A DNA stretch of 64,000 nt from Roridomyces roridus (GCA_029378245.1 JARKIF010000036.1:248001-312000), one strand, 5' to 3'. Counted from the first letter of the stretch, positions 24,072-33,913 are shown. The notes: generated by a model not told the origin, from the letters alone. Numbers and translations: made by a program.

Positions 24072-24231
24072 ACATCACACTCCTTGCTTACACTCCTTTC
24101 CGCTCTCCCTTGCGTTACCTACGAAGCTCTCCCTTGCGTTACCTACGAAACTCATGTCGATACGCTAGCACGATTCCAATTGCAATGACAATCACGCGAC
24201 TTTACCAATGCATCCTCGCATGCGAATCTTG

Positions 24232-24665
24232 AGGCGCGATAGCCGACTGTACGATAGAAAGGGGGAAAATAGGCGGCGACTGTGGCGGTACGCCTCATCA
24301 CTGGCGTCAAATGAAAGTGTTACGTTAGCATCAGACGCGTCTCTTAAAGCTTTCCTCCCTCCGTCTCCCTCCTTCCTCCCTCCTTCCTCCTTCCTCCCTC
24401 CTTCCTCCTTCCTCCCTCCTTCCTCCTTCCTTCCTTCCTCTCCCTCTCCCTCTCCCTCCCTCCTCCTTCGTTTCCCCTCTCCCTCCTCCGCTCTCCCTCC
24501 CTCTCCCTCCTTCGTTCTCCCTCCCTCTCCTCCTTCACGAACCAAACACTCCTTCCTCGCATCCCCTACATACCTTAATTTACTTATAATGGCCCGCAAA
24601 TCCAAACCGCGCATCTCAGACAAGGAGGCATCGCGTATCGCCCTTGCCGCAGCGGACGAGATTTT
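24232..24665 (+). repeat. Tandem duplication of the recombinase promoter and start
   Basis: A 434-bp unit (24232-24665) is repeated from 24666. Both units start GGCGCGATAGCC, then CTGTACGATRGAAAGGGGG, TGGCGTCAAATGAAAGTG and a long CT-rich tract (CCTTCCTCC runs). They reach CACGAACCAAACACTCCTTC and the start codon at 24590 and 25974 respectively. In the second unit the run between the CT tract and CGAACC is interrupted by the TIR element at 24962-25920. The CT-rich tract immediately upstream of the start may be core-promoter pyrimidine-rich DNA. Confidence 0.8.
24590..24663 (+). pseudogene. Duplicated truncated start of the recombinase gene
   Basis: ATG at 24590 opens MARKSKPRISDKEASRIALA, nearly the same as the start of the intact N-terminal half at 25974. 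After about 25 codons the frame runs into the next duplication unit and homology ends. A remnant of the tandem promoter duplication. Confidence 0.75.
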
Positions 24666-24961
24666 CGGGCGCGATAGCCAACTGTACGATGGAAAGGGGG
24701 AAAGGCGTTGAGATTGTGGCGGTACGCGTCATCGCTGGCGTCAAATGAAAGTGTTACGTCAGCATTGGTCAGCATCAGGCGCGTCTGCGGGTCTTCCTTC
24801 CTCCCTCCCTCCCTCTCTCCCTCCCTCTCTCTCCCTCCTCCTTCGTTCTCCCTCCTCCTCCCTCCCTCCTTCGTTCTCCCTCTCCCTCCTCCTTCGTTTT
24901 CCCTCTCCATCCTCCTTCGTTGTCCCTCTCCCTCCCTCCCTCCTTCCTCCCTCCCCCTTCA

Positions 24962-25920
24962 CATCAGGAAACACACTTTTGTTAGGTAGCTCCCACCAAG
25001 CGGTAGGTAGGTCTGATAGCTCCAGTAGCCATGGTAGCATTGAGTGCGCAGCTCAGTAGCTCTTGGTAGCTCTGAGTGGGGAGTCCAGTAGCACTTGGTA
25101 GCTTCAGTAACCATACCCTCTAACCCAGTAGCTTAGATATCTACGCCCTCAAACTCAGTAGCCCAGATAGCTTCACACTAATGTCTCAGTAGCACTTGAT
25201 TGCCTGCCTGTGTTGACTTGGTAGAAACAATAGCATTTTTATAGCATTGGGCTGGCTGGCTGATAGCACTTGTTTGCCTCATTTTCTCATCCCTCTGGAT
25301 GAAACCTCTTTACAGAGTGCCCAAATGATTCAATGTGCGCATCCCCCTCACTAACAAAAATGACCTAGCCTAAGTAAGTTCAAGTAACAGTGAAGACATT
25401 GGCTAACAGGCCAATTTCTACTTGAGCTCAGTCTTGTGCCTGTGCTTTCAACTTCCACATCCAGTTCAAATTCACTACAGGATATATATTTTCCAGAGGT
25501 AGTTGTGGTTGGAGAGACAATGGAGTGGCATGTGGTTACCCGATGTGGAACAGACATGCACACCATCTGCAATGCGTACTTAGTGTAGTTGTTTAGTTGT
25601 CTCTTTAATATTATTTGTCTTTTGCAAATGTCATGAGTTCGAGTCCTGCCGCCTGTATTCCTTTAATTAAATTCCCAACTCAAACTACAGTAGAATAGCA
25701 ACAGTAAGTACCCAGTGTTTCTTTTGAACCTTGTGAATTCTGTGAGGGTCAGCTCCTCCCTGCACTGGAGTAACAGTAGCCTCAGTAGCCCGCTGTTCAG
25801 TAGCACTGGTAGCAGTTGGAGGTAGCTTGGTAGTACACAGTAAGGGGGTACTTGACTACCGGGCTACTGAGCCTCCGGAGACTCGGGAGTGCTACCTAAC
25901 CAGGTGGCTTTTTCCTGATG
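24962..25920. mobile_element. 959-bp TIR element with AGTAGC/GGTAGC words
   Basis: Both ends carry CATCAGGAAA, about ten variable bases and GTTAGGTAGC in inverted orientation (24962-24991 and 25891-25920), a TIR of about 30 bp. Near both ends the words AGTAGC and GGTAGC recur many times (24986-25220 and 25770-25880). The empty site is preserved in the sister promoter copy, where CTTCACGAACC at about 24532 is uninterrupted; here CTTCA stands to the left and CACGAACC to the right, giving an apparent 2-bp CA duplication. No transposase frame. The insertion lies 54 bp upstream of the recombinase start codon and may affect its promoter. Confidence 0.75.
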
Positions 25921-25973
25921 CACGAACCAAACACTCCTTCCTCGTGTCCCCTACATACCTTAATTTACTTATA

Positions 25974-27364
25974 ATGGCGCCCCGCAAATCCAAACTCCGC
26001 ATCTCGGACGAGGAGGCAGCGCGTATCGCCCTAGCCGCAGTGGACGAGGAGAAGCGTCGCTTAATGACCGTGTCTCTAGAAGGCATCTTCCATCACAAGA
26101 AGATTCTCCAACCCACCCTGAACTGCCATAATCGTGTCAAGAAGCTGTGGGGACTCTATTCCGATAAATTCTATGAAACGCAGGCGGAAGAGTCGAGGTT
26201 GGCCACAGAGATCGTGCCTGGAGCAGCACTCCCACCCCAGCGTGCGTCATCCCACACACCATCTTTTCTCACCTCACGTCTTTCTAGGAGCATTCAAAGA
26301 GTTCATTCGCTGGCTTGGGTACACTCTTCAAGGTCGTCTCGAAAAGCCTGTCGTCAAAGGGACTGTCCAGGGCTACATCTTTACGCTCTTTGCCGTGTGG
26401 AATCAATATGCAGGTGTCGTCGTCCCCAAGGAGTACCGCCAACAAATCCTCGCCTTCTTTCATTCGCGCGACTTTGACGACACGTCCAAGCTGTCCACCA
26501 AATGCCGCGAGAAACCCATCGCCGACTTTCTAGATGTGACCATCCTGATTCTGGGCATCCTTCGCGACATGAAGGTCTTCAAGACCCAGCGCGCTCGCAT
26601 AGACGCGATCTACGCCACCCTCATCACATGCTTGTCTTCGGAACGCATCGGCGCCCTAGTCGAATCCAGCCCTCATCGCAAGTCCAACGAGGCGTTGACG
26701 TGGGGCGACCACGAGTTTTGGGCTCTCCCGAACCCAGCAGCTCCTCGTCGTCCGCGTATCACCCTCGTGCTCAAGCCCCAGCTGCTCAAAGGGTTTCGCT
26801 ACGACGACTCCAAGTTTAAGATGTTTTGTCTACTTGCCGAACGGGCTGATCAGTGCGAGACCGATGCAATGATGTATTCCCTGGTTTCCGCGCTCAAGGA
26901 CGACATCTTTGTCGGTATCAAGACGGCCGACGAGATTTTTTTCCCAGAGGAGCCGTGCACCATCGCCCACAAATTGACCATCAAGGAATCGGCCAAGACG
27001 ATGCTGGTGTTCCGGAAGACTGTCTTTGAAGAAGGCCGATACACCACTTCCGACACGTTCGCGATGCCTTACGGGATGGCGACGAGGAACCTTCAGGAGG
27101 TCGGGTTGCGGTTGGGCTTTGAAGGCGAGTTGCTTCAACTTTTTTCTGGTCTTGTATTGATCATTGGGCATAGACATGCTGACGTGGTACTGCTTCCGCC
27201 GGTGCTCCGCCAACAATCTGAACGCCTCGGTCTCGCAAAGCGACCGTGAGCTGCTGATGGGCCACACCGAAGAATCCACTATCTTTTCGGCAAGTCGTCC
27301 CACCAGTCAATGGCCCGTCTGCTAATACACATACAGAAAGTGTACCAGTCGAGGATGTGCAATG
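25974..27364 (+). CDS. Recombinase N-terminal half: DUF3435/Crypton-like tyrosine recombinase
   Basis: Site-specific DNA recombinase expected to cut and rejoin strands through a tyrosine. Exons are 25974-26241, 26288-27124, 27174-27289 and 27337-27364. The last two introns have GC donors (G|GCGAGT and G|GCAAGT). The N-terminus (MAPRKSKLRISDEEAARIAL) is basic and helical. Residues 90-180 form a core-binding-like helical domain. Catalytic candidates are Arg209 (SSERIGALV), Tyr374-X2-Arg377 (YCFRRCSANN), His399 (LLMGHTEEST) and nucleophile Tyr410 (KVYQSRMCN). The H-X10-Y spacing and the Y-for-H change in box II fit DUF3435 proteins. Directly after Asn415 the sequence enters the tRNA 3' half. In the integrated state the frame runs on through tRNA and flanking DNA to a stop at 27511-27513, giving a product without coiled coil or zinc fingers. 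All exons are open, so decay is not obvious. Confidence 0.75.
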
Positions 27365-27404
27365 CTCTCACAGGCGGTCCTCAGTTCGAACCTGGGTCGA
27401 ATCA
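27365..27404 (+). tRNA. 3' half of the split tRNA gene
   Basis: It consists of loop remainder CTCTC, anticodon 3' strand ACAGG, variable CGGTC, T-arm CTCAG-TTCGAAC-CTGGG with box B, acceptor strand TCGAATC, discriminator A and a TTTTT polymerase III terminator at 27405-27409. The acceptor pairs 7 of 7 with GGTTCGA at 21172 (one G-U), and ACAGG pairs 5 of 5 with TCTGT at 21199-21203 (one G-U). No 5' half exists immediately upstream. Without box A this half cannot be expressed alone. Confidence 0.75.
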
Positions 27405-27513
27405 TTTTTGCACCCCGCGAACATTAACGCGACAAGTTCATGTTGATTATCGCTTATCGATCACTGCCTTTTTCTGCCCGCGCTGTGCAAACCATTCCAT
27501 GTGGGAAGTGTAG

Positions 27514-28189
27514 TCTATGAGGCATTCTCAGGGAGTCAGACACCTATTCATTCTTTCAGAAGTGTCCAGGGCATGGAGGAGGCATGATGCGGTGACGTTG
27601 AACAGTGTTTGGACACAGTTGATCAACTATTGATCGCTGTATGGACAGAAGACCGCCTTCTTCCAGTAGGACCTAGAATCCCCATTGCTGTTCAATAAGG
27701 TCTGATGATGATGGATGATGCTTCTGCCACACCATATGTCGCCCCAAATGTCGCCTAGACTTGTCCAGTCCGTCTATGATATGACTGGCTGGCTCTTTCT
27801 CTCGCCCCCGCGGACCACCTGGCGCGACTGGCGTGTTATCCTGGCGTGTTATCCTGGCGTGTTGTCCCTTGCCCGTCCCAAGTCCTTCAAGTTGACCCAA
27901 CGGCATATAACATAATGAAGTACTTATCAGTTGGTATGAGTTACCAATGTTATGGTGTCTGTTTATAAGAGACTACCAGCAACGGCGCCGCCAAGGGTCG
28001 GACCTAGAATACATCCACTAAGTACTTACCTCTCGTTCACAAGTTGATCTTCGGCAATGAACTCCGTTGCCAACACGACGAGGGGCCCCGACAAGCCGGA
28101 ATAAATTATAATGGAACAGTTGATGTGATGCTGCGCCAAGGTTCGTTCCACATAGGTCGCAGCAACTGTTGGAAAGGCTCAAAAAGGAG
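27514..28189. other. Intergenic
   Basis: No gene seen. A short CTGGCGTGTTRTC unit is repeated three times at about 27828-27868. Confidence 0.5.
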
Positions 28190-28304
28190 TCCGACTTGCC
28201 CGGATCGAACGGGCGGCCCGGTTCAAGCCGGACAGTGAGATTACGTGAGGGTGGGAAAGTTAACCAGTTACAGTCTCATGCTCTTCCAACTGAGCTAAAC
28301 TCGG
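28190..28304 (-). tRNA. tRNA-Tyr (GTA)-like gene with intron and extra arm
   Basis: On the minus strand: acceptor CCGAGTT against AAGTCGG (one mismatch), box A/D-arm TAGCTCAGTTGGAAGAGC, anticodon stem TGAGA with TCTCA, and loop CTGTAA with anticodon GTA. An intron of about 26 nt follows position 37; introns are usual in nuclear tRNA-Tyr. The T-arm is GCCCG-TTCGATC-CGGGC. Oddity: the variable region is about 21 nt instead of 5 and contains the palindrome CCGGCTTGAACCGG. It may be a functional tRNA-Tyr with a grown variable arm or, more likely, a copy damaged by a small insertion. Confidence 0.55.
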
Positions 28305-28320
28305 CTGTGTGGGCCGGGCT

Positions 28321-28467
28321 TCCAATTAGAGTCCGAGATCCCCGTCCAACTGAGCTAGAGTCGGATGTTGAAGAAATGAAAAACATATTGTTTCCTATCA
28401 GATGTGATGAGGAAGGCTTCCAATTACAGTCTGATGCTGTTCCAACTGAGCTAGACTCTAGAGTCGG
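28321..28467 (-). pseudogene. Two truncated tRNA-Tyr 5' copies
   Basis: Two partial units lie next to the tRNA-Tyr-like gene on the minus strand. One at 28321-28364 holds CCGACTCTAGCTCAGTTGGA. Another at about 28395-28467 holds TAGCTCAGTTGGAACAGC, an anticodon stem TCAGA with loop CTGTAA, an intron-like stretch and TCTGA. Both lack a T-arm. They look like 5' halves left by tandem duplication and decay. Confidence 0.55.
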
Positions 28468-28959
28468 ATGGTGGAGCCGCGGAACAGGTTGATGACAGCG
28501 GGCATTCCCCTGATGTTGCTGTGACAGTTCAAGATTTTTCCAGACTTCTAGTCAATATTTGCTACTCACCACCAACCTCCACCTCCCATTGACCTTCTCC
28601 CACAATTCCCCCCACGGGGCCAGGTAATCCATACAACCATCCCGTTTCGGCGCTGCCGCTGCCAGTGGTGCCAGGTGGAGGTCGAACAAATGGGTGAGGG
28701 GTAAAATAGTGGCTCGGAGCCTATGCAAATAGAACGGAGATCTGCAGATAAGGCATGCGAGGGAGTTCGACGGCGCCGATGGTGAGGATGAACTTCATGT
28801 ACTAGTATGTCAATCTCTGTATATTGGAAAGTTCAACATACCTCTGACGGTTTAGAGAACGAGGTGAAAGCGACTGCACAGCTTACACTGGAGGCTCCGT
28901 ATTTCGCAAGATCAGGCCAATTTTTCGCTGATGTTCAAACGCAGTCTGTCGTGGACAGA

Positions 28960-29540
28960 CCACGATACCACTGAGGATATGAGTATGTACTATGTATCTC
29001 CAGCTACATTCTGGTTCTTCCAACCGATTCGGAGTCCCGAGATCGTTGACGGAATGTATGTTTCTTGGAGTCCCGAGACCCCCAATCGAACTCCTCCGCC
29101 TCGAATTTTCCCCCTGTTGTTACCAACCTGGCTTGCTCCCTCGAGCGTGGAGCAACTCGCTCAGGATCCATCCTCCTTGTCAACTGGTGGACGGAGGAGT
29201 TCATTCTCTTGCAATGCCTGCCCTTCCCGACTGGTGGCTTTGCTAACTATATCGTATTACCCTGACTCCAGCGTTGGCCCTGCCGGGATATCTCTTGCTC
29301 GCCCGGGATCGTTCGCCTAACGGCACCGAGAATCGGCTCGAAATCTATCTCCTGTCCACCCACTGTTCATTCTGGCAGCCGCTAAATGCCAAACTGCGTC
29401 TGAAAGTCGAGCGTTGTCGAGGGAATCCAAGGGAGGTGCAAATGGCGTGTTTCGGGTGCCGTTTTGGCGGTATTATATGGCAACGTCCGGGAAGGACATA
29501 CCAATGAACATGCCAAATATGGCTCTTTTTACCCAGAAAA
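28960..29540 (+). pseudogene. Relic of F-box family 1 (C-terminal part)
   Basis: In shifting frames this stretch encodes text matching the intact-type copies at 31.2 kb and 56.5 kb: CSLERGATRSGSILLVNWWT, EEFILLQCLPFPTGGFANY, PGYLLLARDRSPNG and WQPLNA. It then jumps to the terminal REVQMA region at about 29420. The N-terminal F-box is missing and a large internal piece is deleted. Non-functional. Confidence 0.7.
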
Positions 29541-29559
29541 AAGGGATATATATTCTCCT

Positions 29560-29725
29560 ACCGTCGAGCGTGCATGTCTGGCGCCTGTTAGCAGGGGAGA
29601 GGGACTACGGAGAGGTGCGTACGGCAGCGAGATTCAATGGATTCCGAGGAACCAAGTCTCTTGTGAGCTCGAGCAGGACGTCAAGCGGAAAGTCCGTGAG
29701 CGTGCTAACGACGCGCCGTCAGAAC
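29560..29725 (-). pseudogene. Relic of F-box family 2 (N-terminal part)
   Basis: The stretch 29570-29720 matches 62305-62455, the start of the F-box family 2 gene, including CGAGATTCAATG and GAGCTCGAGCAGGACGTC, on the minus strand. Only the 5' part remains. Between 29726 and 30712 I see no gene. Confidence 0.6.
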
Positions 29726-31635
29726 ATACCCATCAGAACTCATTATTATCAGTTCCGTCGGGTTCGGATCGGCTCATCGGCTCACCTACGCGAACTCGGC
29801 AGACTGCCGGTGTGACAACGTATAATAATACTATTCGAAATTCGATCAGGCTTGTTGTTGGCCACGAAAGTCGAATGAGTGAGGGAAAGTAGTCAACGAT
29901 GCTGAATGGGAGCAATCAAGCACCAAATCCGTTCAACAGATAAAATACGTGGGCTGTACAGTAACAGCAAAATACGGCGGGACAGGATACAGATAGCCAA
30001 ATACGGTGAATGGCTAGGAACACGACAAATCAATAAATCAGACAATGACGGCGGCAGATATTCAGTGGTCCTGATAGTCCAGTGACCGGAGGACGAGTAA
30101 GCAGAGTGACCCTGGGCAGCGGATTCACGACCGAGCCAGGCGAACACAATAGACAGCGATAAATCAGACAGAAAGTATATTTGGCACAATCCGACTGCGG
30201 AAAGACAGTGGGGGATCGACAACTACTGACTATTTTCCAGCTCCTTATATACCCTCCTCCAGACCTGCGGCGCAGTCAGCTTCGGACTGTAAGGAGAAAC
30301 CTCGGGAACTGCGCAAACTGCGTAGAAGCATTGGCAAGTTGAAGGTACGCCGAGAAATTCACATCCAACTAGTGAACGGTGGAAATAGTGCCGATCAGGC
30401 CGTGATGGCATCATGTGATTGGCCGAATTGCCGAGCGTCGGGATTTGAAAAGTGCCGAAGAAATGATTCATGAATTAAATGTGCCGTTTCAACCGAATGC
30501 TTGCGGTGATGCTGACGGCTGATGAAATGCATTTTGATTGAATATACATTACAGTGCGCGTGAGAAAGACCCGTGATTCCACTGGTTTCACGATTGTGGC
30601 ATCACACCGGTCCTCGGTATTCCTCGCCCGGATACTAATAGGGATCAAGGATTCAAATCAAAGGCTATGCCTGCCGGCAATTTCTTGGTCCGGACCTCTC
30701 ATTGGGACGATGCTGCACCTTCTGGAAGAGGACGTCCTATACCACATACTCGCACTCTTGGACGTACATACCGTCCTCACTCTCTCCTCGGTGTGTCTTG
30801 CCACCAAAATCACCACAAATCTGACCTACGGCAGGTAAACAAAGCACTACACGTCATCGCTTCCTCCAGGCAAACATGGCTTCGAATCGCTTGGAGCCTC
30901 TCAGCCCGAGGTCTCTTCGATATTCCAAACACTGTGCAGCACTTGTCGCCAAAGGATGAAGTGAAATGTCTGGTAGCTGGCCCTGAAACGTGGCATCCAG
31001 GCTCCGTGGAACCCGCTTTGATTTTCACCGCCATGGGTCGGCTGCGGTGGTTTCTTTGGCTTGCTACAAGGTCGTCGACAGGAGGTATGTTTCCCATATT
31101 CAATGACTCCTCCTGCGCTCACTTTCAATCGCAGCTATCTCTCCAACTACATCTTGGTTCTGCCAATCAACTTGGAGTCCCGAGATCCCCCAATCGAATT
31201 CTTCCGCCTCGAGATGGACTGGAACGTCCCCTGCTGTCACCAAATTTCAGGCAACTTCCTAGCTTGCTCCCTCGAACGTGGAGCTACTCGCTCAGGATCC
31301 ATTCTCCTCCTCAACTGGTGGACGGAGGAGTTCATTATCTTTGACTGCCTACCCTTCCCGACTGGTGGCTTTGCCAACTATCGTATCTCCCTGTCTCCGG
31401 CGTTCGCCCTCGTGCCGGGATATCTCTTCCTCGCTCGGGACTGTTCGCCTACAGGCACCGGGACTCGGCTTGAAATCTATCCCATCTCTTCCCTCGATGC
31501 ATTCTGGCAGCCGCTAAATCAACTCACGAGAGAAACTCCGTCTGAATGTTGGGCGTTCGTGCACAGCATCACTGTTGCCCCCAACCACGGTTACAACTAC
31601 TACAGCCATCACGTTTCTGTCTCTGTTGCCGAGTG

Positions 31636-31804
31636 TGTTGAGCAGATAGCGGGATGGAAGGGAGGAAGAAAGTAATTGATTAGTTGAGCTCACTCGAGCT
31701 CCTTATATACTACACAGAAAAGTATCTAGAATGTTCCATCAAGTTCCGGCGACTTCTACCAGATGGTAGTGGCGTCGCATCAGCTCTCCGAGCTTCCGCC
31801 AACA
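31636..31804 (-). repeat. 3' LTR
   Basis: 169 bp, TGTTGAGC to CCGCCAACA on the plus strand; same sequence as 33914-34082. A TTATATA box lies at about 31702. The gag frame reads into this LTR and stops inside it. Confidence 0.9.
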
Positions 31805-33563
31805 CTCCCCCTCGACGCCACGAACGTCGACATATCAAAGCATCGCCAGAATCGAACTGGGGGCTCAACCGAGTTGGGGGGCATGAATTTCCTTGCTTGC
31901 GCAGTGGATTGACCGCGTCTCGTGGGAGACAAACTGTGCCGATACAAGCGAAGTCTGTCGCACTGGTTGAACCGTGCGCACGGGTTCGTTTGCCGCTGAT
32001 GATATTGGCAGGAGTGATATCACTGCCGATATCGCGTGGTGCTTTCTCAGGAGGTGACGGCGGACGTGAAGAAGGCGGTGGAGGCGAAAGCGGAGATGGA
32101 GGATCAGACCGTGGATGTGGGGAAGAACCCTCATCGGAGTCAGAATTCAACATAGGCGCGGGATCGCGATATGAATATTTTGACTGATCCGGAGGTTTCT
32201 GCGAAGTCTCCCCCTGCGGCTGCCTTTTCCTCTTGCCATTCTCCCCCTCAGACACAGGAGGGGACGGAGCAGGCCTGGGTACATAGTAGTATCCACTGTC
32301 GTCGTCCACGGCGGAAGGTTCCATTTTCTTGACTGCGCGCGGGGTCTGGGAAGATGGAAGTGATGCTGGTGATGAGACGCGAAGTCGATACATGTGGGAG
32401 ACCTTGTCACCAATGGCGATGAGACGACCATGGGGCGAGAAGATTTCAATTTTGTCGCCGTAGAATTCAACTTCATAGCCTGCATCGGTCATGCGTCCGA
32501 GAGAAATGAGATTGAATGGTGCGTCAGGGCAATGAACGACATGCCGAACGGTGCAGGGACGAGAGGTGTCACCCAGGATTGTAGAGAGGCTGACAGTCCC
32601 CTTGCCGATGCCAACACAACTGCCGAAACCTTCAATTAAATGTTCCCATGGCATATACTGGGTAAAATGTTGTTTATTGCGAGCAATTGAACGGCTACAT
32701 GCACTATCGAGCAACCAATCATCGGGAGAAAGTTTCTCCTTTGGTTGGGCTGGAAATCCAAAATCGGAGTCTGAACCAGACTCAGAGTCCGAATAGTCGG
32801 CAACGTGAGAACGAGAGGATTTGTGGCGGCGAGGCGGACGGCGCGATCGGCCATCAGAGTCGGACTGATCGGCATCACGGCGAGGGTGTGGAGCTCTGCA
32901 GTGAGCAGTGATGTGGCCGGGAACGCCGCAGCGGAAACAGGCAGGCGGGTATTGATGAGCTGCCGGTAATGCCGTGGACTGCGTGGCGCGTTCGTTGATA
33001 CGCGCAACTTCGGATAGAATCCGAGCGATGACCTTCGACGAGTCGGCAAGAATATCCTCGGGGACAGAGGAAATGAATGGGTTCCAGGAATCTGGAAGGG
33101 ACGTGAGCAGCGTGACTGAGAAATCAGTCTCGGTGATGACCTGCTCGAGGGATGTGAGTTCGGCTTGGTACGAGCGCATCAAGCGGATGTGCTCCTTGAT
33201 ATCGCCGTCCTCGGGACAGTGGGCGCGGAAGAACTTGCGCCGAGCTAACACAATGCCGATGGGACCTTTGGCTTCGTACATCGTGCGGAGTGTCTGCCAA
33301 GCCTCCTTGGCGGATGTGGCGGCCGAGATGTAAACGAGTACACCGTCAGCAACACGCAAACGGAGGGCCGAAAGCGCCTTACGGTCCCTCTTCTTCCAGT
33401 TGGCAGCCTGGGCGGGGTCGCTAGGAACGGCGGCCGAAGTGTCGACGTAATCGTCGAGTGAGAGGTCCGTCAGGATGTCAAGCATCTTGACTTTCCATAC
33501 GCCGTAGTTGTCGGCACCCTGTAAAGGGTCAATACGATAGGCGGAGGTGAGGTTGTTGGACAT
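31710..33563 (-). CDS. Retrotransposon Gag with protease-like segment
   Basis: The start MSNNLTSAYRIDPLQGADNY at 33563 is the usual UBN2-type Gag opening. The frame also extends upstream to 33614 without an obvious reason to start there. Gag helices contain WKKRDRKALSALRLRV and AKEAWQTLRTMYEA. A zinc knuckle CFRCGVPGHITAHC (C-X2-C-X4-H-X4-C) lies near residue 210. A protease-like block DDWLLDSACSRSIA follows, then GIGKGTVSLS and a gag-pre-integrase-like FNLISLGRMTDAGYEVEFY. The usual DSG of the aspartic protease reads DSA, so activity is doubtful. After this the frame is Pro/Ser-rich and ends in the 3' LTR. Confidence 0.85.
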   Translation of the reverse strand: MSNNLTSAYRIDPLQGADNYGVWKVKMLDILTDLSLDDYVDTSAAVPSDPAQAANWKKRDRKALSALRLRVADGVLVYISAATSAKEAWQTLRTMYEAKGPIGIVLARRKFFRAHCPEDGDIKEHIRLMRSYQAELTSLEQVITETDFSVTLLTSLPDSWNPFISSVPEDILADSSKVIARILSEVARINERATQSTALPAAHQYPPACFRCGVPGHITAHCRAPHPRRDADQSDSDGRSRRPPRRHKSSRSHVADYSDSESGSDSDFGFPAQPKEKLSPDDWLLDSACSRSIARNKQHFTQYMPWEHLIEGFGSCVGIGKGTVSLSTILGDTSRPCTVRHVVHCPDAPFNLISLGRMTDAGYEVEFYGDKIEIFSPHGRLIAIGDKVSHMYRLRVSSPASLPSSQTPRAVKKMEPSAVDDDSGYYYVPRPAPSPPVSEGENGKRKRQPQGETSQKPPDQSKYSYRDPAPMLNSDSDEGSSPHPRSDPPSPLSPPPPSSRPPSPPEKAPRDIGSDITPANIISGKRTRAHGSTSATDFACIGTVCLPRDAVNPLRKQGNSCPPTRLSPQFDSGDALICRRSWRRGGVLAEARRADATPLPSGRSRRNLMEHSRYFSV

Positions 33564-33913
33564 GGGGCGCGGAGAAAACTCAACGCGAACTGGGTAAGTA
33601 ACGGCGGGAAACAACGGGGTGCGGATCGAGCCCTAACGAGGGGATACGACGCGGAACGACCAAAAACGATGAGCGGATCAAGCCCGAACACACGGGGATA
33701 CAACGCTGGTGAAGACGCAAAAACTCCAAAACTGGTGGTGGTGGTAGCGGATCAAGCCCGTCACGGGGATACGACGCTGGGAAAACACGGAGGAGCGGAT
33801 CAAGCCCTAAGCGAGCGAAGCTCAAGCGAAAGGGGATACGACGCTAAACACAAACGCGGGGGTGCAACGAAATCGAGTACGGGGTTTAGTAGCGGGGCGC
33901 GGGGCCCATAACC

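Larger units (their letters stand above)
21206..27364 (+). mobile_element. Tyrosine-recombinase element integrated in a tRNA gene, gene permuted
   Basis: Approximately 6,159 bp bounded by the two halves of one tRNA gene. It carries a single gene in permuted order: C-terminal half at the left end (21206-24071), a non-coding promoter region (24072-25973), and N-terminal catalytic half at the right end (25974-27364). All parts read left to right. When the right end is joined to the left end at the register set by the tRNA, the reading frame is continuous at any crossover point inside the anticodon loop. The spliced total is 3,432 nt, exactly divisible by three. This is what an attachment site placed inside the recombinase gene would leave. 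Later insertions are an expanded intron near 21915-22266 and a TIR element at 24962-25920. No other cargo gene is present. Termini are inferred to within a few bases; no target-site duplication beyond CT/TCT similarity is seen. Confidence 0.65.

Noticed and set aside
24344..25040. Long Arg/Glu/Gly-rich open frames on the minus strand
   Set aside because: They are the reverse complement of the CCTTCCTCC tract; low complexity, not genes.
21206..27364. Calling this a Starship
   Set aside because: The recombinase family is related, but there is no cargo and no captain-at-5'-end layout. The size is only about 6 kb and the host is a basidiomycete.
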